From: CBDAQV01 sp965199335 | Lineage (GTDB): Bacteria > Pseudomonadota > Alphaproteobacteria > CALMVH01 | Assembly (NCBI GenBank): GCA_965199335.1 | Contig: CBDAQZ010000003.1 | Coordinates: 372,001 to 436,000 of the forward strand | Length of the DNA: 64,000 nucleotides | Direction: 5' to 3' | Part shown: positions 45,658 through 54,573 of the stretch, in pieces | Layout of the letters: the number at the start of each line of letters is the position of its first letter | How positions within the stretch are numbered: position 1 is the first letter of the stretch | Program-made: the position numbers and the translations under genes | The notes under the pieces: model-generated | What the model saw: only the letters and a program-made list of their open reading frames with translations | The model's database searches: none | Told to the model about the DNA's origin: nothing

Positions 45658-47367
45658 CTAGAAAAGCGTTCCGGCCTGCATGGCGAGATGCTCGACGATG
45701 GGACCGAGCGCGAGCGCGGGGAAAAAGGTCAGGCCGCCGACGATCAGGATCACGCCGATCAGCAGCGCCACGAATAGCGCGCCATCGGTCGGGAACGTGC
45801 CCGGCGACGGCGGCACCGTCTTCTTGGCCGCCAGCGACCCGGCGACCGCCAGCATCGGCACGATGAACAGGAAGCGTCCCATGAACATCGCGGCCGCCGT
45901 GGTCAAATTGTAGAAGCGCGTGTTGGCCGACAGGCCGGCGAAGGCGCTGCCGTTGTTGCCGGTCGACGAGACATAGGCATACAGGATCTCGCTGAACCCG
46001 TGCGGCCCCTGGTTGGCGATTCCCGCCAGCCCGTCCTTGGCGACGACGGCGATGGCGGTGAAGCCCAGCATCGACAGCGGCAGGACCAGGATCGCCAGCA
46101 TGGCCATCTTGACCTCGCGTGATTCGATCTTCTTGCCGATATATTCCGGCGTGCGCCCGACCATCAGCCCGGCGACGAACACGGCGATGATGGCGAACAG
46201 CAGCATGCCGTAAAGGCCCGAGCCGACACCGCCGAAGATCACCTCGCCCAGCATTATGTTTACCAGCGGCACCATGCCGCCCAGCGGCGTCAGGCTGTCA
46301 TGCATCGTGTTGACCGCGCCGCAGCTGGCATCGGTGGTGGCGGTGGCGAACAGGGCGGAGTTGGCGATGCCGAAGCGCACCTCCTTGCCCTCCATGTTGC
46401 CGCCGGCCTGCATGGCACTGGCCGTCTGGTCGACATGCAGCGCGGCGAAGGCGGGGTTGCCACCGGCCTCGGCCGGATACAGCACCGCGACGCCGGCAAG
46501 GAACAGCAGCGTCATGACGCCCAGTATCGCCCAGCCCTGGCGCTGGTTGCCGACCATGCGCCCGAACACGTTGGTCAGGCCCGCGCCGATGGCAAAGATG
46601 GCGATCATCTCTACGAAGTTGCTCAGCGCGGTCGGGTTTTCGAACGGATGGGCGGAGTTGGCGTTGAAGAAGCCGCCACCGTTGGTGCCGAACATCTTGA
46701 TCGCTTCCTGGCTGGCGACGGGACCCAGCGCGATGGTCTGCTTGGCGCCCTCCAGCGTCGTCGCGTCGACATAGGCGCCCAGCGTCTGCGGCACACCCTG
46801 CCAGACGAGGAACAGCGCGATAATCAGGCTGACCGGCAGCAGCACGTACAGGGTGCAGCGCGTCATATCGACCCAGAAATTGCCGATCGTCCGCGCCGAC
46901 TGGCGCGAGAAGCCGCGAATCAGCGCCACGGCCAGCGCGATGCCCGTGGCCGCCGACAGGAAGTTGTGCACCGTCAAGCCCAGCATCTGCACCAGATAGC
47001 TCATGGTGGATTCGCCGCTATAGGCCTGCCAATTGGTATTGGTGATGAAGCTGATCGCGGTGTTGAACGCCAGATCGGGCGGCACGGCGGGGAAGTGCTG
47101 CGGATTGAGCGGCAGCAGGTCCTGCACCCGCTCAAGCGCATAAAGCACGATGCCGCCGGCAAGGTTGAACAGCAGCATGGCGACGCCGTAGCGGATCCAG
47201 TCCTGCTCGATATCGGGGCGCACGCCCGACAGCTTGTAGAAGCCGCGCTCCAGCAGCGTGCTGCGTTTGGATTCGAACACGCGCGTCATGAACCCGCCCA
47301 TGGGCGCCGCAAGCGCCAGCACCACGACGGTGAACAGGGCGATCTGGAAGATGCCGTTGCCAGTCAT
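45658..47367 (-). CDS. kdpA: Potassium-transporting ATPase subunit A
   Basis: The 569-residue membrane protein is a member of the superfamily of K+ transporters with about ten membrane helices. Its selectivity-filter segments include TNTNWQAY, TNGGGFFNANSAHPFENP and the later SSTGNNGSAFAG. It binds and translocates potassium. Its ATG overlaps the TGA of kdpF (TGATG). Confidence 0.98.
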   Translation of the reverse strand: MTGNGIFQIALFTVVVLALAAPMGGFMTRVFESKRSTLLERGFYKLSGVRPDIEQDWIRYGVAMLLFNLAGGIVLYALERVQDLLPLNPQHFPAVPPDLAFNTAISFITNTNWQAYSGESTMSYLVQMLGLTVHNFLSAATGIALAVALIRGFSRQSARTIGNFWVDMTRCTLYVLLPVSLIIALFLVWQGVPQTLGAYVDATTLEGAKQTIALGPVASQEAIKMFGTNGGGFFNANSAHPFENPTALSNFVEMIAIFAIGAGLTNVFGRMVGNQRQGWAILGVMTLLFLAGVAVLYPAEAGGNPAFAALHVDQTASAMQAGGNMEGKEVRFGIANSALFATATTDASCGAVNTMHDSLTPLGGMVPLVNIMLGEVIFGGVGSGLYGMLLFAIIAVFVAGLMVGRTPEYIGKKIESREVKMAMLAILVLPLSMLGFTAIAVVAKDGLAGIANQGPHGFSEILYAYVSSTGNNGSAFAGLSANTRFYNLTTAAAMFMGRFLFIVPMLAVAGSLAAKKTVPPSPGTFPTDGALFVALLIGVILIVGGLTFFPALALGPIVEHLAMQAGTLF

Positions 47368-47456
47368 CAGAATTTCTCCGGACGGATCAGGACGTAGATC
47401 AGGTAGCAGAACAGGCCGGACGCGACGCAGGCGCCGAGGATGTAGTCGAGGCTCAT
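47367..47456 (-). CDS. kdpF: KdpF small membrane subunit
   Basis: A 29-residue peptide, MSLDYILGACVASGLFCYL followed by IYVLIRPEKF. It is a single membrane helix with the typical KdpF ending (Y.L.RPE.F). KdpF is a lipid-like stabiliser of the Kdp complex. It overlaps kdpA by one base (TGATG) and the upstream small open frame by ATGA. It is too short for most automatic gene calls. Confidence 0.93.
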   Translation of the reverse strand: MSLDYILGACVASGLFCYLIYVLIRPEKF

Positions 47457-47539
47457 TTCACGCGCTCGCAGAAAGACAGATAGGCGATGCCTATCCCGAA
47501 TGCGCCGCACATGGCGGCAATCCACAACATATCGAGCAT
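47453..47539 (-). CDS. 28-residue membrane peptide upstream of kdpF
   Basis: The peptide MLDMLWIAAMCGAFGIGIA plus YLSFCERVK is one hydrophobic helix with a C-terminal Cys-Glu-Arg. A GGGGG ribosome site lies just upstream and its stop overlaps the kdpF start (ATGA), so it is almost certainly translated with the operon. Similar small frames (hydrophobic helix ending in C[ED]R) occur ahead of kdpF in other bacteria and are usually unannotated. Its function is unknown; a second small Kdp-associated subunit is one possibility. Confidence 0.7.
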   Translation of the reverse strand: MLDMLWIAAMCGAFGIGIAYLSFCERVK

Positions 47540-47635
47540 GAAGCCCCCATCGGATCGATCACTGATCCGAGGCTAGGCGCAGGCGGCATAAAAAATCGAT
47601 GTGGAATGTGGAGTAGTCTGGACTAGTAGGGAGGC
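47540..47635 (-). promoter_or_regulatory. kdp structural-operon leader with 7-bp inverted repeat (47550-47570)
   Basis: The 96 bases between kdpE and the small peptide gene hold a perfect inverted repeat, TCGGATC-N7-GATCCGA, immediately upstream of the GGGGG ribosome site. An AT-rich stretch (TTTTTTATG on the minus strand) lies further upstream. This is where a KdpE-controlled promoter for kdpFABC would be expected. The hairpin could alternatively be an attenuator or a weak terminator after kdpE. Confidence 0.45.
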
Positions 47636-48328
47636 TTACTCCCCATCCCACAGCCGGTACCCCACCCCCGGCTCCGTGACCACATAGGTCGGCTGCAGCG
47701 GATCGGGCTCGATCTTCTGTCGTAGCGAACGGATATAGACGCGCAGGTACTGGATGTCGTCCTCCTGCGCCGGGCCCCAGACTTCCCTCAGGATCTGCTT
47801 GTGGCGCATCACCCTGCCGGCGTTCTGCGCCAGATAGGCCAGCAGGTCGTATTCCTTGGGCGTCAGCTTTATTTCGGCCTCGGCCAGGCCGATGCGGCGG
47901 TGGATCAAGTCGACGGACAGGGCGCCGATGCGCGTTACCGCCTCCACACCGTCGCGTTGCAGGCGATGACGCAGCGCGGTGCGAACGCGGGCGGTCAGTT
48001 CGACCATGCCGAACGGCTTGGTGACGTAATCGTCGGCACCGAGGTCCAGCGCCATGACCTTGCCCGCTTCCTCGTTGCGGATCGACAGCACGATGATCGG
48101 CACGGTGGAGGTTGCACGCACGCGACGTATCACCTCCAGCCCGTCGATGTCGGGCAGGCCGAGGTCGAGGATGATGACATCGGGCCGCGCGCCCAGCATC
48201 GACAGCGCCAGCGTGCCTGTGGCAGCCTCGCGGATCGCATAGCCCTGCGCCGACAGGCTGGTACGGATGAACCGGCGGATCTGCGGCTCGTCGTCCACCA
48301 CAAGCACGGTACTGAGGGTCTTCGTCAT
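47636..48328 (-). CDS. kdpE: Response regulator KdpE
   Basis: The 230-residue OmpR-type regulator has a receiver (Asp55 in ILDLGLPDIDG, Lys near 104) and a C-terminal winged helix with LTPKEYDLLAYLAQNAGRV and the VYIRSLRQKIE recognition region. It activates kdpFABC when phosphorylated by KdpD under potassium limitation or osmotic stress. It overlaps the 3' end of kdpD by ATGA. Unlike the E. coli order, kdpDE precede the structural genes here. Confidence 0.97.
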   Translation of the reverse strand: MTKTLSTVLVVDDEPQIRRFIRTSLSAQGYAIREAATGTLALSMLGARPDVIILDLGLPDIDGLEVIRRVRATSTVPIIVLSIRNEEAGKVMALDLGADDYVTKPFGMVELTARVRTALRHRLQRDGVEAVTRIGALSVDLIHRRIGLAEAEIKLTPKEYDLLAYLAQNAGRVMRHKQILREVWGPAQEDDIQYLRVYIRSLRQKIEPDPLQPTYVVTEPGVGYRLWDGE

Positions 48329-50991
48329 TCGCGCATCGCCGGGGCGGTGACGATGGAAGACGCGAGTAGGCCGATTTCAAGGATCGCGCCCTGCCCGGTC
48401 TGCGGCTGGCAGGCCCTGATCGTGCCACCCATCGCCTGCAACAGGCCACGGCAGATGGACAGGCCCAGACCCGTGCCTGCGCGTTGCCGATCGCCGGCAT
48501 TGACGCGGTAGAACTTGTCGAAGACATGGTCGAGGTCGCCGGCAGGAATGCCCGGCCCCTCGTCGCTGACCGTGATCGTCACGCCGCTGCCCAGCTTCGC
48601 CGCGATGGCAATGTTCGAGTCCACGGGTGCGAACTTCGCCGCGTTGTCCAGCAGGTTGAACAGCACCTGCTCCATCAGCGTATGGTCCAGAAGCAATTCG
48701 GGAAAATCGGGATCGATGTCGATCACGACATGATGATGGCTCAGCAGGTTCACGGCGCGGCGCAGCACGGTGCCGATCAGGTCCGGCAGATCGACCGGCT
48801 CAAGCCGCGCCGCGACGACGCCCGATTGCAGCTTGGTCATGTCCAGCAGATTGCCGACGAAACGATTGAGCCGTTCGGTCTCGTCATGCGCGGTCGCCAG
48901 CAGCTCGTCGCGCTCCGCCCCGCTATACAGCTTGTCGTAGCTTTGCAGCGATGTGATCGCGCCCAGGATCGAGGCCAGCGGCGTGCGCAGATCGTGCGAC
49001 AGAGAATCCAGCAGCGCCGACCGCAACCGCTCGGTCTCCGCCTCCAGCCGCGCGCTGTCGATATCCTCGACCAGACGCACGCGCTCGACCGCGACCGCCA
49101 CCTGGTCGATCAGCGCGTTCAGCTGGCGGCGCTGGCGCGGCATCAGCAGCGGCGGCGGCGGCCCCGCATCGACCGGCTCCTCGTCGCTGCACAGGCCCAG
49201 CACGGCAGTCACCTCGCGCTCGGTCTTGATCGGCAGGAACAGCCATTTGCCGCCCGGCAGCGTCTCGGCGCCGCGTCCTGACGGCTTGCCGTTGTTCAGA
49301 GTCCAGTGCGCCGCCGCCAGCTCGCGGACGTCCAGGTTCTGCGCGGTGGGATGCGCGGCCTGCACCTCCAGCTCCGTCTTGCCGCTACCGCGCCTGGGCA
49401 TCAGCACCACCGCCGACAGCTTCAGCATGTTCGATGTCTGCTGCGCCGTGGCACGCATCAGGTCGGCAAGCGAAGCGGTCGCGGCCAGGCGGCGCGAGAA
49501 GGAATAGAGTTCGACGGTGGTACGCGACTGCTGGCGCAGCATCACCGATTGTTCGCGCGCGCGCCCCGTCAGGTTGCTGACCAGCATGGCGACGGCGAAG
49601 AAGAAGACCAGCGACAGGATATTCGCCGGTTCGGCGATGGTGAAGGTATAGAGCGGCGGCAGGAAAAAGAAATTATACGCCAGTGCCGACAGTACCGACG
49701 CCATCAGCGAAGGCCACAGCCCGTAGGATACGGCGCTGACCAGCACGGCGGTCAGATAGATCAGCGCGATATTGGGCAGTGCGACCGCCAGCGATATCAG
49801 CTCGCCCACGCCGGTCGCCACCCCGACGATGCCGGCGCTTATCGCGTAATCCAGCCAGCCCGCTCGCGGCACGGCCTTGACCGCCTGCCGCAACGGCGCG
49901 GGCGGGGCGTTCCCCGCCTGCCGGTTCAGCGTCTCCTCGGCCACGACATGGATGCTGATCCCGGCGTTGTTTCGTACCAGCGAATCGACCACCGAGCCGT
50001 GCCAGAACTCGAACCATTTCGAGCGGCGCGACTTACCGACGATGATGTGGGTCGCATTGATGGAGCGCGCGTAGTCGACGATCTCGTCGGCGATGCTGCC
50101 GCCGGGCCCCGGTCCGGGGATCGAGACCGCCTCGCCGCCCAGTTGTTCGGTCAGGCGGAGCACCTCCTGCACCTTGTCCTTCTGTTCCTCTGTCAGCGTC
50201 AGGTGGCGCGGGCCTTCGATATACAGCGCGCTCCAATCGGCGTGCAGCCGGTCGGCGGCACGGCGCGCATACCGTACCAGCTGTGGCGAGCTGGGGTGAT
50301 CGCTGATGCACACCATCACGCGTTCGTTGGTGTTCCAAGGCCCTTCGATCGCGTTGACCTTCATGTGCGCGACCACCTGATCCTCGACGCGGTCGGCGGT
50401 GCGGCGCAACGCCAGTTCGCGCAGGGCGGTCAGGTTGCCGGGCTTGAAGTAGTTGCGCACGGCGCGCTCGGCCTGCTCGTTCACATAGACCTTGCCGTCG
50501 GCCAGGCGCTGCAACAGGTCGTCGGGCGTCAGGTCGATCAGCTCGACCTGATCGGCGGCGTCGATGATGCTGTCGGGTACGGTTTCGCGGATGCGGATGC
50601 GCGTGATCTGCGCCACCACGTCGTTCAGGCTTTCGACATGCTGCACGTTCAGCGTCGTATAGACATCGATGCCGGCGGCCAGCAATTCCTCGATGTCCAT
50701 GTAGCGCTTGGCATGCCGCGAGTCCGGCGCGTTGGTGTGCGCCAGCTCGTCCACCAGCGCGACCTGCGGCCGGCGAACCAGGACCGCGTCCAGGTCCATT
50801 TCGGTCAGGCGCTGGCCCTTATATTCGATCTGGCGGCGCGGAACGATCTCGAAACCGTGCAGCAGCGCCTCGGTTTCCCTGCGGCCATGCGTCTCTATCA
50901 CCGCCGCGACCACATCCGTGCCGGCCGCGCGCAATGCAGCGCCCGCCGTCAGCATCTGGTAGGTCTTGCCGACACCGGGCGCCGCGCCCAT
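48325..50991 (-). CDS. kdpD: Osmosensitive K+ channel histidine kinase KdpD (N-terminus unresolved)
   Basis: The 888-residue product contains the KdpD sensor domain with Walker-A GAAPGVGKTY at its very start, a universal-stress-like domain, four membrane helices (about 400-490), a GAF-like region and a kinase core with His666 (SHDLRTPLASILGAI) and G box DEGPGIP. Family members normally carry about 15-25 residues before the Walker-A segment. Here 20 in-frame codons upstream of the first ATG still read like KdpD (GELYDTGRGRLKIF) but are cut off by TAG at 51054-51052, the stop of the preceding porin gene. Either translation starts at 50991, at a non-standard codon, or an indel removed the normal start. 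Confidence 0.93.
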   Translation of the reverse strand: MGAAPGVGKTYQMLTAGAALRAAGTDVVAAVIETHGRRETEALLHGFEIVPRRQIEYKGQRLTEMDLDAVLVRRPQVALVDELAHTNAPDSRHAKRYMDIEELLAAGIDVYTTLNVQHVESLNDVVAQITRIRIRETVPDSIIDAADQVELIDLTPDDLLQRLADGKVYVNEQAERAVRNYFKPGNLTALRELALRRTADRVEDQVVAHMKVNAIEGPWNTNERVMVCISDHPSSPQLVRYARRAADRLHADWSALYIEGPRHLTLTEEQKDKVQEVLRLTEQLGGEAVSIPGPGPGGSIADEIVDYARSINATHIIVGKSRRSKWFEFWHGSVVDSLVRNNAGISIHVVAEETLNRQAGNAPPAPLRQAVKAVPRAGWLDYAISAGIVGVATGVGELISLAVALPNIALIYLTAVLVSAVSYGLWPSLMASVLSALAYNFFFLPPLYTFTIAEPANILSLVFFFAVAMLVSNLTGRAREQSVMLRQQSRTTVELYSFSRRLAATASLADLMRATAQQTSNMLKLSAVVLMPRRGSGKTELEVQAAHPTAQNLDVRELAAAHWTLNNGKPSGRGAETLPGGKWLFLPIKTEREVTAVLGLCSDEEPVDAGPPPPLLMPRQRRQLNALIDQVAVAVERVRLVEDIDSARLEAETERLRSALLDSLSHDLRTPLASILGAITSLQSYDKLYSGAERDELLATAHDETERLNRFVGNLLDMTKLQSGVVAARLEPVDLPDLIGTVLRRAVNLLSHHHVVIDIDPDFPELLLDHTLMEQVLFNLLDNAAKFAPVDSNIAIAAKLGSGVTITVSDEGPGIPAGDLDHVFDKFYRVNAGDRQRAGTGLGLSICRGLLQAMGGTIRACQPQTGQGAILEIGLLASSIVTAPAMRE

Positions 50992-51051
50992 GAATATCTT
51001 CAGCCGGCCACGACCGGTATCGTAAAGCTCACCGATAAGCGTCCATCCCCG

Positions 51052-51978
51052 CTAGAACCGTTGCGATATGCCGATATAGGCCTGCAAATCCGGTGCCTGC
51101 TTATTGAGGCCTATATTCGTGCCCATGTCCAGTTGCAGGTCGCCGCGCACCAGCCAGGCAACGGCGAAGTCGGCCGTATAGTAGGGCTGTACACCGGTAT
51201 CGGTATTCACGTCGCTGTAAAATTCCACGTAGCCGGTCAGGTTGGTATCCGTGCCGATGGCATGGCTGAAATTGATCAGGTTCTGATAGTTCTGGTGTAC
51301 GCCGGTCAGGTTTGCATTTTCCTGGAAATCCAGTTCGGTCATGACCAGGCCCGTCCAGTCGTCCGGCAGGGCGAAGGAGAACGGGGCATAGCCGCCTCCC
51401 TCCCAATGACCGTTGCCGATGCTGCGCGCCGCCGTGGGTGCCTTGACATATGGTACGATAGCCAGCGCGTAGTCGCCGCCATCGTCGCCCAGCAGGTTGA
51501 ACTTCACGCGGGTATAGACATCGCCGAAACCGTTGCCCTGGAACCGCGACGCCGTGGCGCGGTCGGTGGTGCGCACGTAGTTTACCGGCGCCAGCGCGAT
51601 CTCGAGGTCGGTCTGGTTGGTCAGGCCCAGCTTCAGCGTCGGATCGGCGACGATCATGTCAGATGTCGTGGTGCGGCCGTAATTGTAATGGTCGTAGGTC
51701 CAGTTGACGATGTCGGCCTCGTACTGGAAATGCCCCGCATCGACGGTGTAGGGCGAGTTCGACTTGGTCGGGCGATCGGTATTGAAGGACCGCATCTCGT
51801 TGTCCGGCACAGGATCGAACAAGGTATAGCCGGATTTGTCCGGCGCGGGAACATCGGCGGTCTGCGGCGCGGCATCGTTCGGTCCCTTGACGGGAACATC
51901 GGCGGTTTGCGCCCAGGCGGGCAGGCTTATCGTCAGGGTCAATGCGGCGATGGCCGCGACTAGCGGGCGATTTGACAT
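51052..51978 (-). CDS. Outer-membrane beta-barrel protein, Phenol_MetA_deg/transporter type
   Basis: The 308-residue protein has a cleavable signal peptide (1-23, ending AWA), a short Pro/Asp-rich stretch with two TADVP repeats, and a predicted barrel. The segment FNTDRPTKSNSPYTVDAGHFQYEAD is typical of the Phenol_MetA_deg family of outer-membrane channels. It ends in Phe, the BAM recognition residue of outer-membrane proteins. It lies directly upstream of kdpD in the same reading frame, separated only by the TAG stop and 20 codons. Its placement suggests a role in ion passage linked with Kdp, but that is inference. Confidence 0.8.
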   Translation of the reverse strand: MSNRPLVAAIAALTLTISLPAWAQTADVPVKGPNDAAPQTADVPAPDKSGYTLFDPVPDNEMRSFNTDRPTKSNSPYTVDAGHFQYEADIVNWTYDHYNYGRTTTSDMIVADPTLKLGLTNQTDLEIALAPVNYVRTTDRATASRFQGNGFGDVYTRVKFNLLGDDGGDYALAIVPYVKAPTAARSIGNGHWEGGGYAPFSFALPDDWTGLVMTELDFQENANLTGVHQNYQNLINFSHAIGTDTNLTGYVEFYSDVNTDTGVQPYYTADFAVAWLVRGDLQLDMGTNIGLNKQAPDLQAYIGISQRF

Positions 51979-52119
51979 ATCAACCTCCTTGGTTGAGGTT
52001 ACATCACGCTTTCAGCCCATAAAAAATCCATGCGTAGTTGAGATAGACCCCTTGTGGGCCCGATCCGGTGCGGCGCGTGTTATCGGAACGATCAATCCTA
52101 TTTTCTACGGCGGTAACCG

Positions 52120-52404
52120 ATGCCAGCGATCAACAAAGCGAAGCTTATTTTCCTTCCCCTGCTTACGATCGGCCTTGCGGCCTGCGCCCGTGCGGATATG
52201 GGCGGGCATGTCAGGAACGATCCCGGCGGGGGCGCTTCGGGCGCCGTGTCCAGCGATCTGGAAACCCACGCCAGCGGCGCGATGAACGGGGCCGATGCGG
52301 CGAACGGCGACCCCATCACCGGAACAGGAAATCTGGGCAGTGGGTCGACCGAAAGCGATCCCATGAACGGCGTCAACCAGGTCGGTCCGGCCGCTCGTTT
52401 CTAA
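52120..52404 (+). CDS. Small Gly/Asn-rich lipoprotein, unknown function
   Basis: The 94-residue product has a lipoprotein signal peptide with lipobox IGLAAC (Cys22). The mature portion is rich in Gly, Ala, Ser, Asn and Asp, with no recognised domain. It is divergent from the outer-membrane protein gene and its TAA overlaps the TAG stop of the convergent recQ gene by three bases. A GGTAACCG sequence precedes the ATG, without a strong ribosome site. Confidence 0.6.
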   Translation: MPAINKAKLIFLPLLTIGLAACARADMGGHVRNDPGGGASGAVSSDLETHASGAMNGADAANGDPITGTGNLGSGSTESDPMNGVNQVGPAARF

Positions 52405-54251
52405 TCGGCGACAACGGCCGATCGATGCGCGGCAATGGCGCTCAGGAATATCTCGCCGAAATCCTTGAGCTTCGTTGCGCCTACGCCGTTGACCGCGGCG
52501 AAAGCATCCATGTCGCGCGGGCACCGCTGGGCCATGTCGATCAGCGTACGGTCGGAGAAGATCACGTAGGCCGGCACCTGGCGTTCGCGCGCCAGGCGCA
52601 GGCGTACCGTCTTCAGCGCGGCCAGCAAGGCTGAGTCACCAGGTTGCATGCCCATTTCCGAGTCAAACGCCATGCGCGTCTTGTCGCGGAATTCGCGAGG
52701 CGCACTGGCGCGGTATTCGAACGGGATTTCGCCCCGCTCCAGCGCGTTCCCCTTTTCCGCTATGGCGATGCCGCCGTGACCGCCTATATCCAGCGTCAGG
52801 AAACCGCCCGCCACAAGCTGGCGGATCAGCGACTGCCATTCGTCCTTCTTGCGGTCCTGACCGGTGCCGAAGCTGGCGAGGCGTTCATGGCCCCGCTCCA
52901 GTATCTTCGGCGTTTCATGGCCGCGCAGGACATCCACGATATGAGCCTGGCCGAAACGTTCGCCGGTTTGCGCGACCGCCGCCAGGATCAGCCGCGCCTC
53001 GGCCGCGCCGTCCACGCGCGGCGCCTGGTCCAGGCAATTGTCGCAGTTGCCGCAGGGCGGCGCGGTCTCGCCGAAATAATTCAGCAGGATCTGGCGACGG
53101 CACTGCGCCGTCTCGCAGTAGCCGATCAGCGTATCCAGGCGGCCATGCGCGCGGCGTTTGTGCTCGGGCGGCGCATCCTCGTCCTCGATGAACATCCGCC
53201 GCATGCGTATGTCGCCGAGGCCGTACAGCATCTGCGCCTCGGCAGGGCGCCCGTCGCGGCCGGCACGCCCGATCTCCTGGTAATAGGCTTCCAGGCTACC
53301 CGGCAGGTCGGTGTGGAAGACATAGGCGACATCGGGCTTGTCGATCCCCATGCCGAAAGCGATGGTCGCCACCATCACGATGCCGGATTCGGTCATGAAG
53401 CTGTTTTGGTTGGCGTCGCGTGCTTCCTTGGCCATGCCGGCGTGATAGGAAAGCGCCGGCACCCCGTTCTGGCTCAGGAAGGCAGCGACTTCCTCCGTCT
53501 TCTTGCGCGACAGGCAGTAGACGATGCCGCTGCGGCCCGGATGGCGCCGCACGAAATCCAGCAATTGCCGCCTGCCATCCCGCCTGGCGGTCATGCCCAG
53601 CTTGATATTCGGCCTGTCGAAGCCCAGCACCATCGTCTCGACCTTGCCGGCGAAGATACGCGCGGCGATATCGGTACGCGTGGTTTCGTCCGCCGTCGCG
53701 GTCAGGGCGATGATCGGCACCGTGGGGAAAAGATCGCGTAGCCGCGACAGATCCTCGTATTCACGCCTGAACGCCGGTCCCCATTGGGAAATGCAATGTG
53801 CCTCGTCGATGGCGATCAGCCGGACATCCAGCCGCCCGAGCGCCGCGAGCATCGGCTCGGTCATGAGCCGTTCGGGCGCCAGATACAGCAGTCGCGTCTC
53901 GCCCGCCGCGACGCGTCGCCAAGCGGCAACGTTGACATGACGGTCGAGCGATGAATTGATGGTATCGGCCGCGACACCTGCAAGCCGCAGCGCCGCGACC
54001 TGATCCTGCATCAGTGCCACCAGCGGCGACACGACGATGGCAAGGCCGCCGAGGACCAGCGCCGGAACCTGATAGCATAGCGACTTGCCCGCGCCGGTCG
54101 GCATTACCGCCAGCACATGCCGCCCCTCCAGCAATGCCTCCATCGCCTGCTGCTGGCCGGGACGGAAATCGTCGAAACCGAACACATCCTTCAGGACGCG
54201 CTGCTTGGGATCCTCGAGGTCCGCCCGGATAGTTGCCGCCGATGTCTGCAT
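52401..54251 (-). CDS. recQ: ATP-dependent DNA helicase RecQ
   Basis: The 616-residue enzyme begins with MQTSAATIRADL and shows motif 0 (FGFDDFRPGQ), Walker A (MPTGAGKSLCYQ), DEAH box (AIDEAHCISQWG), motif VI (QEIGRAGRDG), a zinc-binding Cys cluster (CETAQCRRQ... CGNCDNC), an RQC winged helix and an HRDC domain at the C-terminus (CPRDMDAFAAVNGVG). Length and domain order match canonical RecQ. It unwinds recombination intermediates and stalled-fork structures. Confidence 0.97.
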   Translation of the reverse strand: MQTSAATIRADLEDPKQRVLKDVFGFDDFRPGQQQAMEALLEGRHVLAVMPTGAGKSLCYQVPALVLGGLAIVVSPLVALMQDQVAALRLAGVAADTINSSLDRHVNVAAWRRVAAGETRLLYLAPERLMTEPMLAALGRLDVRLIAIDEAHCISQWGPAFRREYEDLSRLRDLFPTVPIIALTATADETTRTDIAARIFAGKVETMVLGFDRPNIKLGMTARRDGRRQLLDFVRRHPGRSGIVYCLSRKKTEEVAAFLSQNGVPALSYHAGMAKEARDANQNSFMTESGIVMVATIAFGMGIDKPDVAYVFHTDLPGSLEAYYQEIGRAGRDGRPAEAQMLYGLGDIRMRRMFIEDEDAPPEHKRRAHGRLDTLIGYCETAQCRRQILLNYFGETAPPCGNCDNCLDQAPRVDGAAEARLILAAVAQTGERFGQAHIVDVLRGHETPKILERGHERLASFGTGQDRKKDEWQSLIRQLVAGGFLTLDIGGHGGIAIAEKGNALERGEIPFEYRASAPREFRDKTRMAFDSEMGMQPGDSALLAALKTVRLRLARERQVPAYVIFSDRTLIDMAQRCPRDMDAFAAVNGVGATKLKDFGEIFLSAIAAHRSAVVAD

Positions 54252-54573
54252 ATACCCTGCGTTCTAGCGCAGCGACGGGCAGACCACAATGCGACGTATC
54301 GGGCAAACAGGCGGAGGCAACCCAAGGCAACAACTTCTGTCCACGAGACCAGATTTTGACATACGGTGATATGCATGCATTATTGGAATATAAATTAAGA
54401 AAAGTCGACTCGTACATAAAATTATTACAGTATACATTCGGTAGTATGCGCATCAGTATTCAAAGTTAACCATAGTAATAAATTAGTTTTATACTGACGC
54501 TTCAATTTTTATTTACAGGACTGATGTATCTTCCCTTGTGAATTTCTTTTTTGGATATCTGGGGGAGACGATT
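54252..54573. promoter_or_regulatory. AT-rich upstream region of the fimbrial locus
   Basis: About 320 bases without a gene. From 54350 onward the sequence is very AT-rich, unlike the rest of the window. It contains TTTTGACATACG (54354-54365, with consensus TTGACA) followed by the palindrome ATGCATGCAT and AATTAAGA (54393-54400). A GGGGGAG ribosome site precedes the first subunit. The composition is typical of silenced or transferred surface loci. Confidence 0.5.

Noticed and set aside
43092..45866. 924-codon open frame on the plus strand across kdpB/kdpA
   Set aside because: It is antisense to clearly conserved kdp genes and its translation (Arg/Asp/Gln/His-rich) has no domain. High G/C at third codon positions removes stops from this frame.
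47540..47635. A KdpE operator by direct match to the E. coli site
   Set aside because: The T-rich stretch is suggestive, but I could not align it convincingly with a known KdpE box, so only the inverted repeat is reported.
49306..51963. 885-codon plus-strand frame opposite kdpD and the porin
   Set aside because: Same antisense artefact; KdpD and the porin on the minus strand have recognisable domains and starts.
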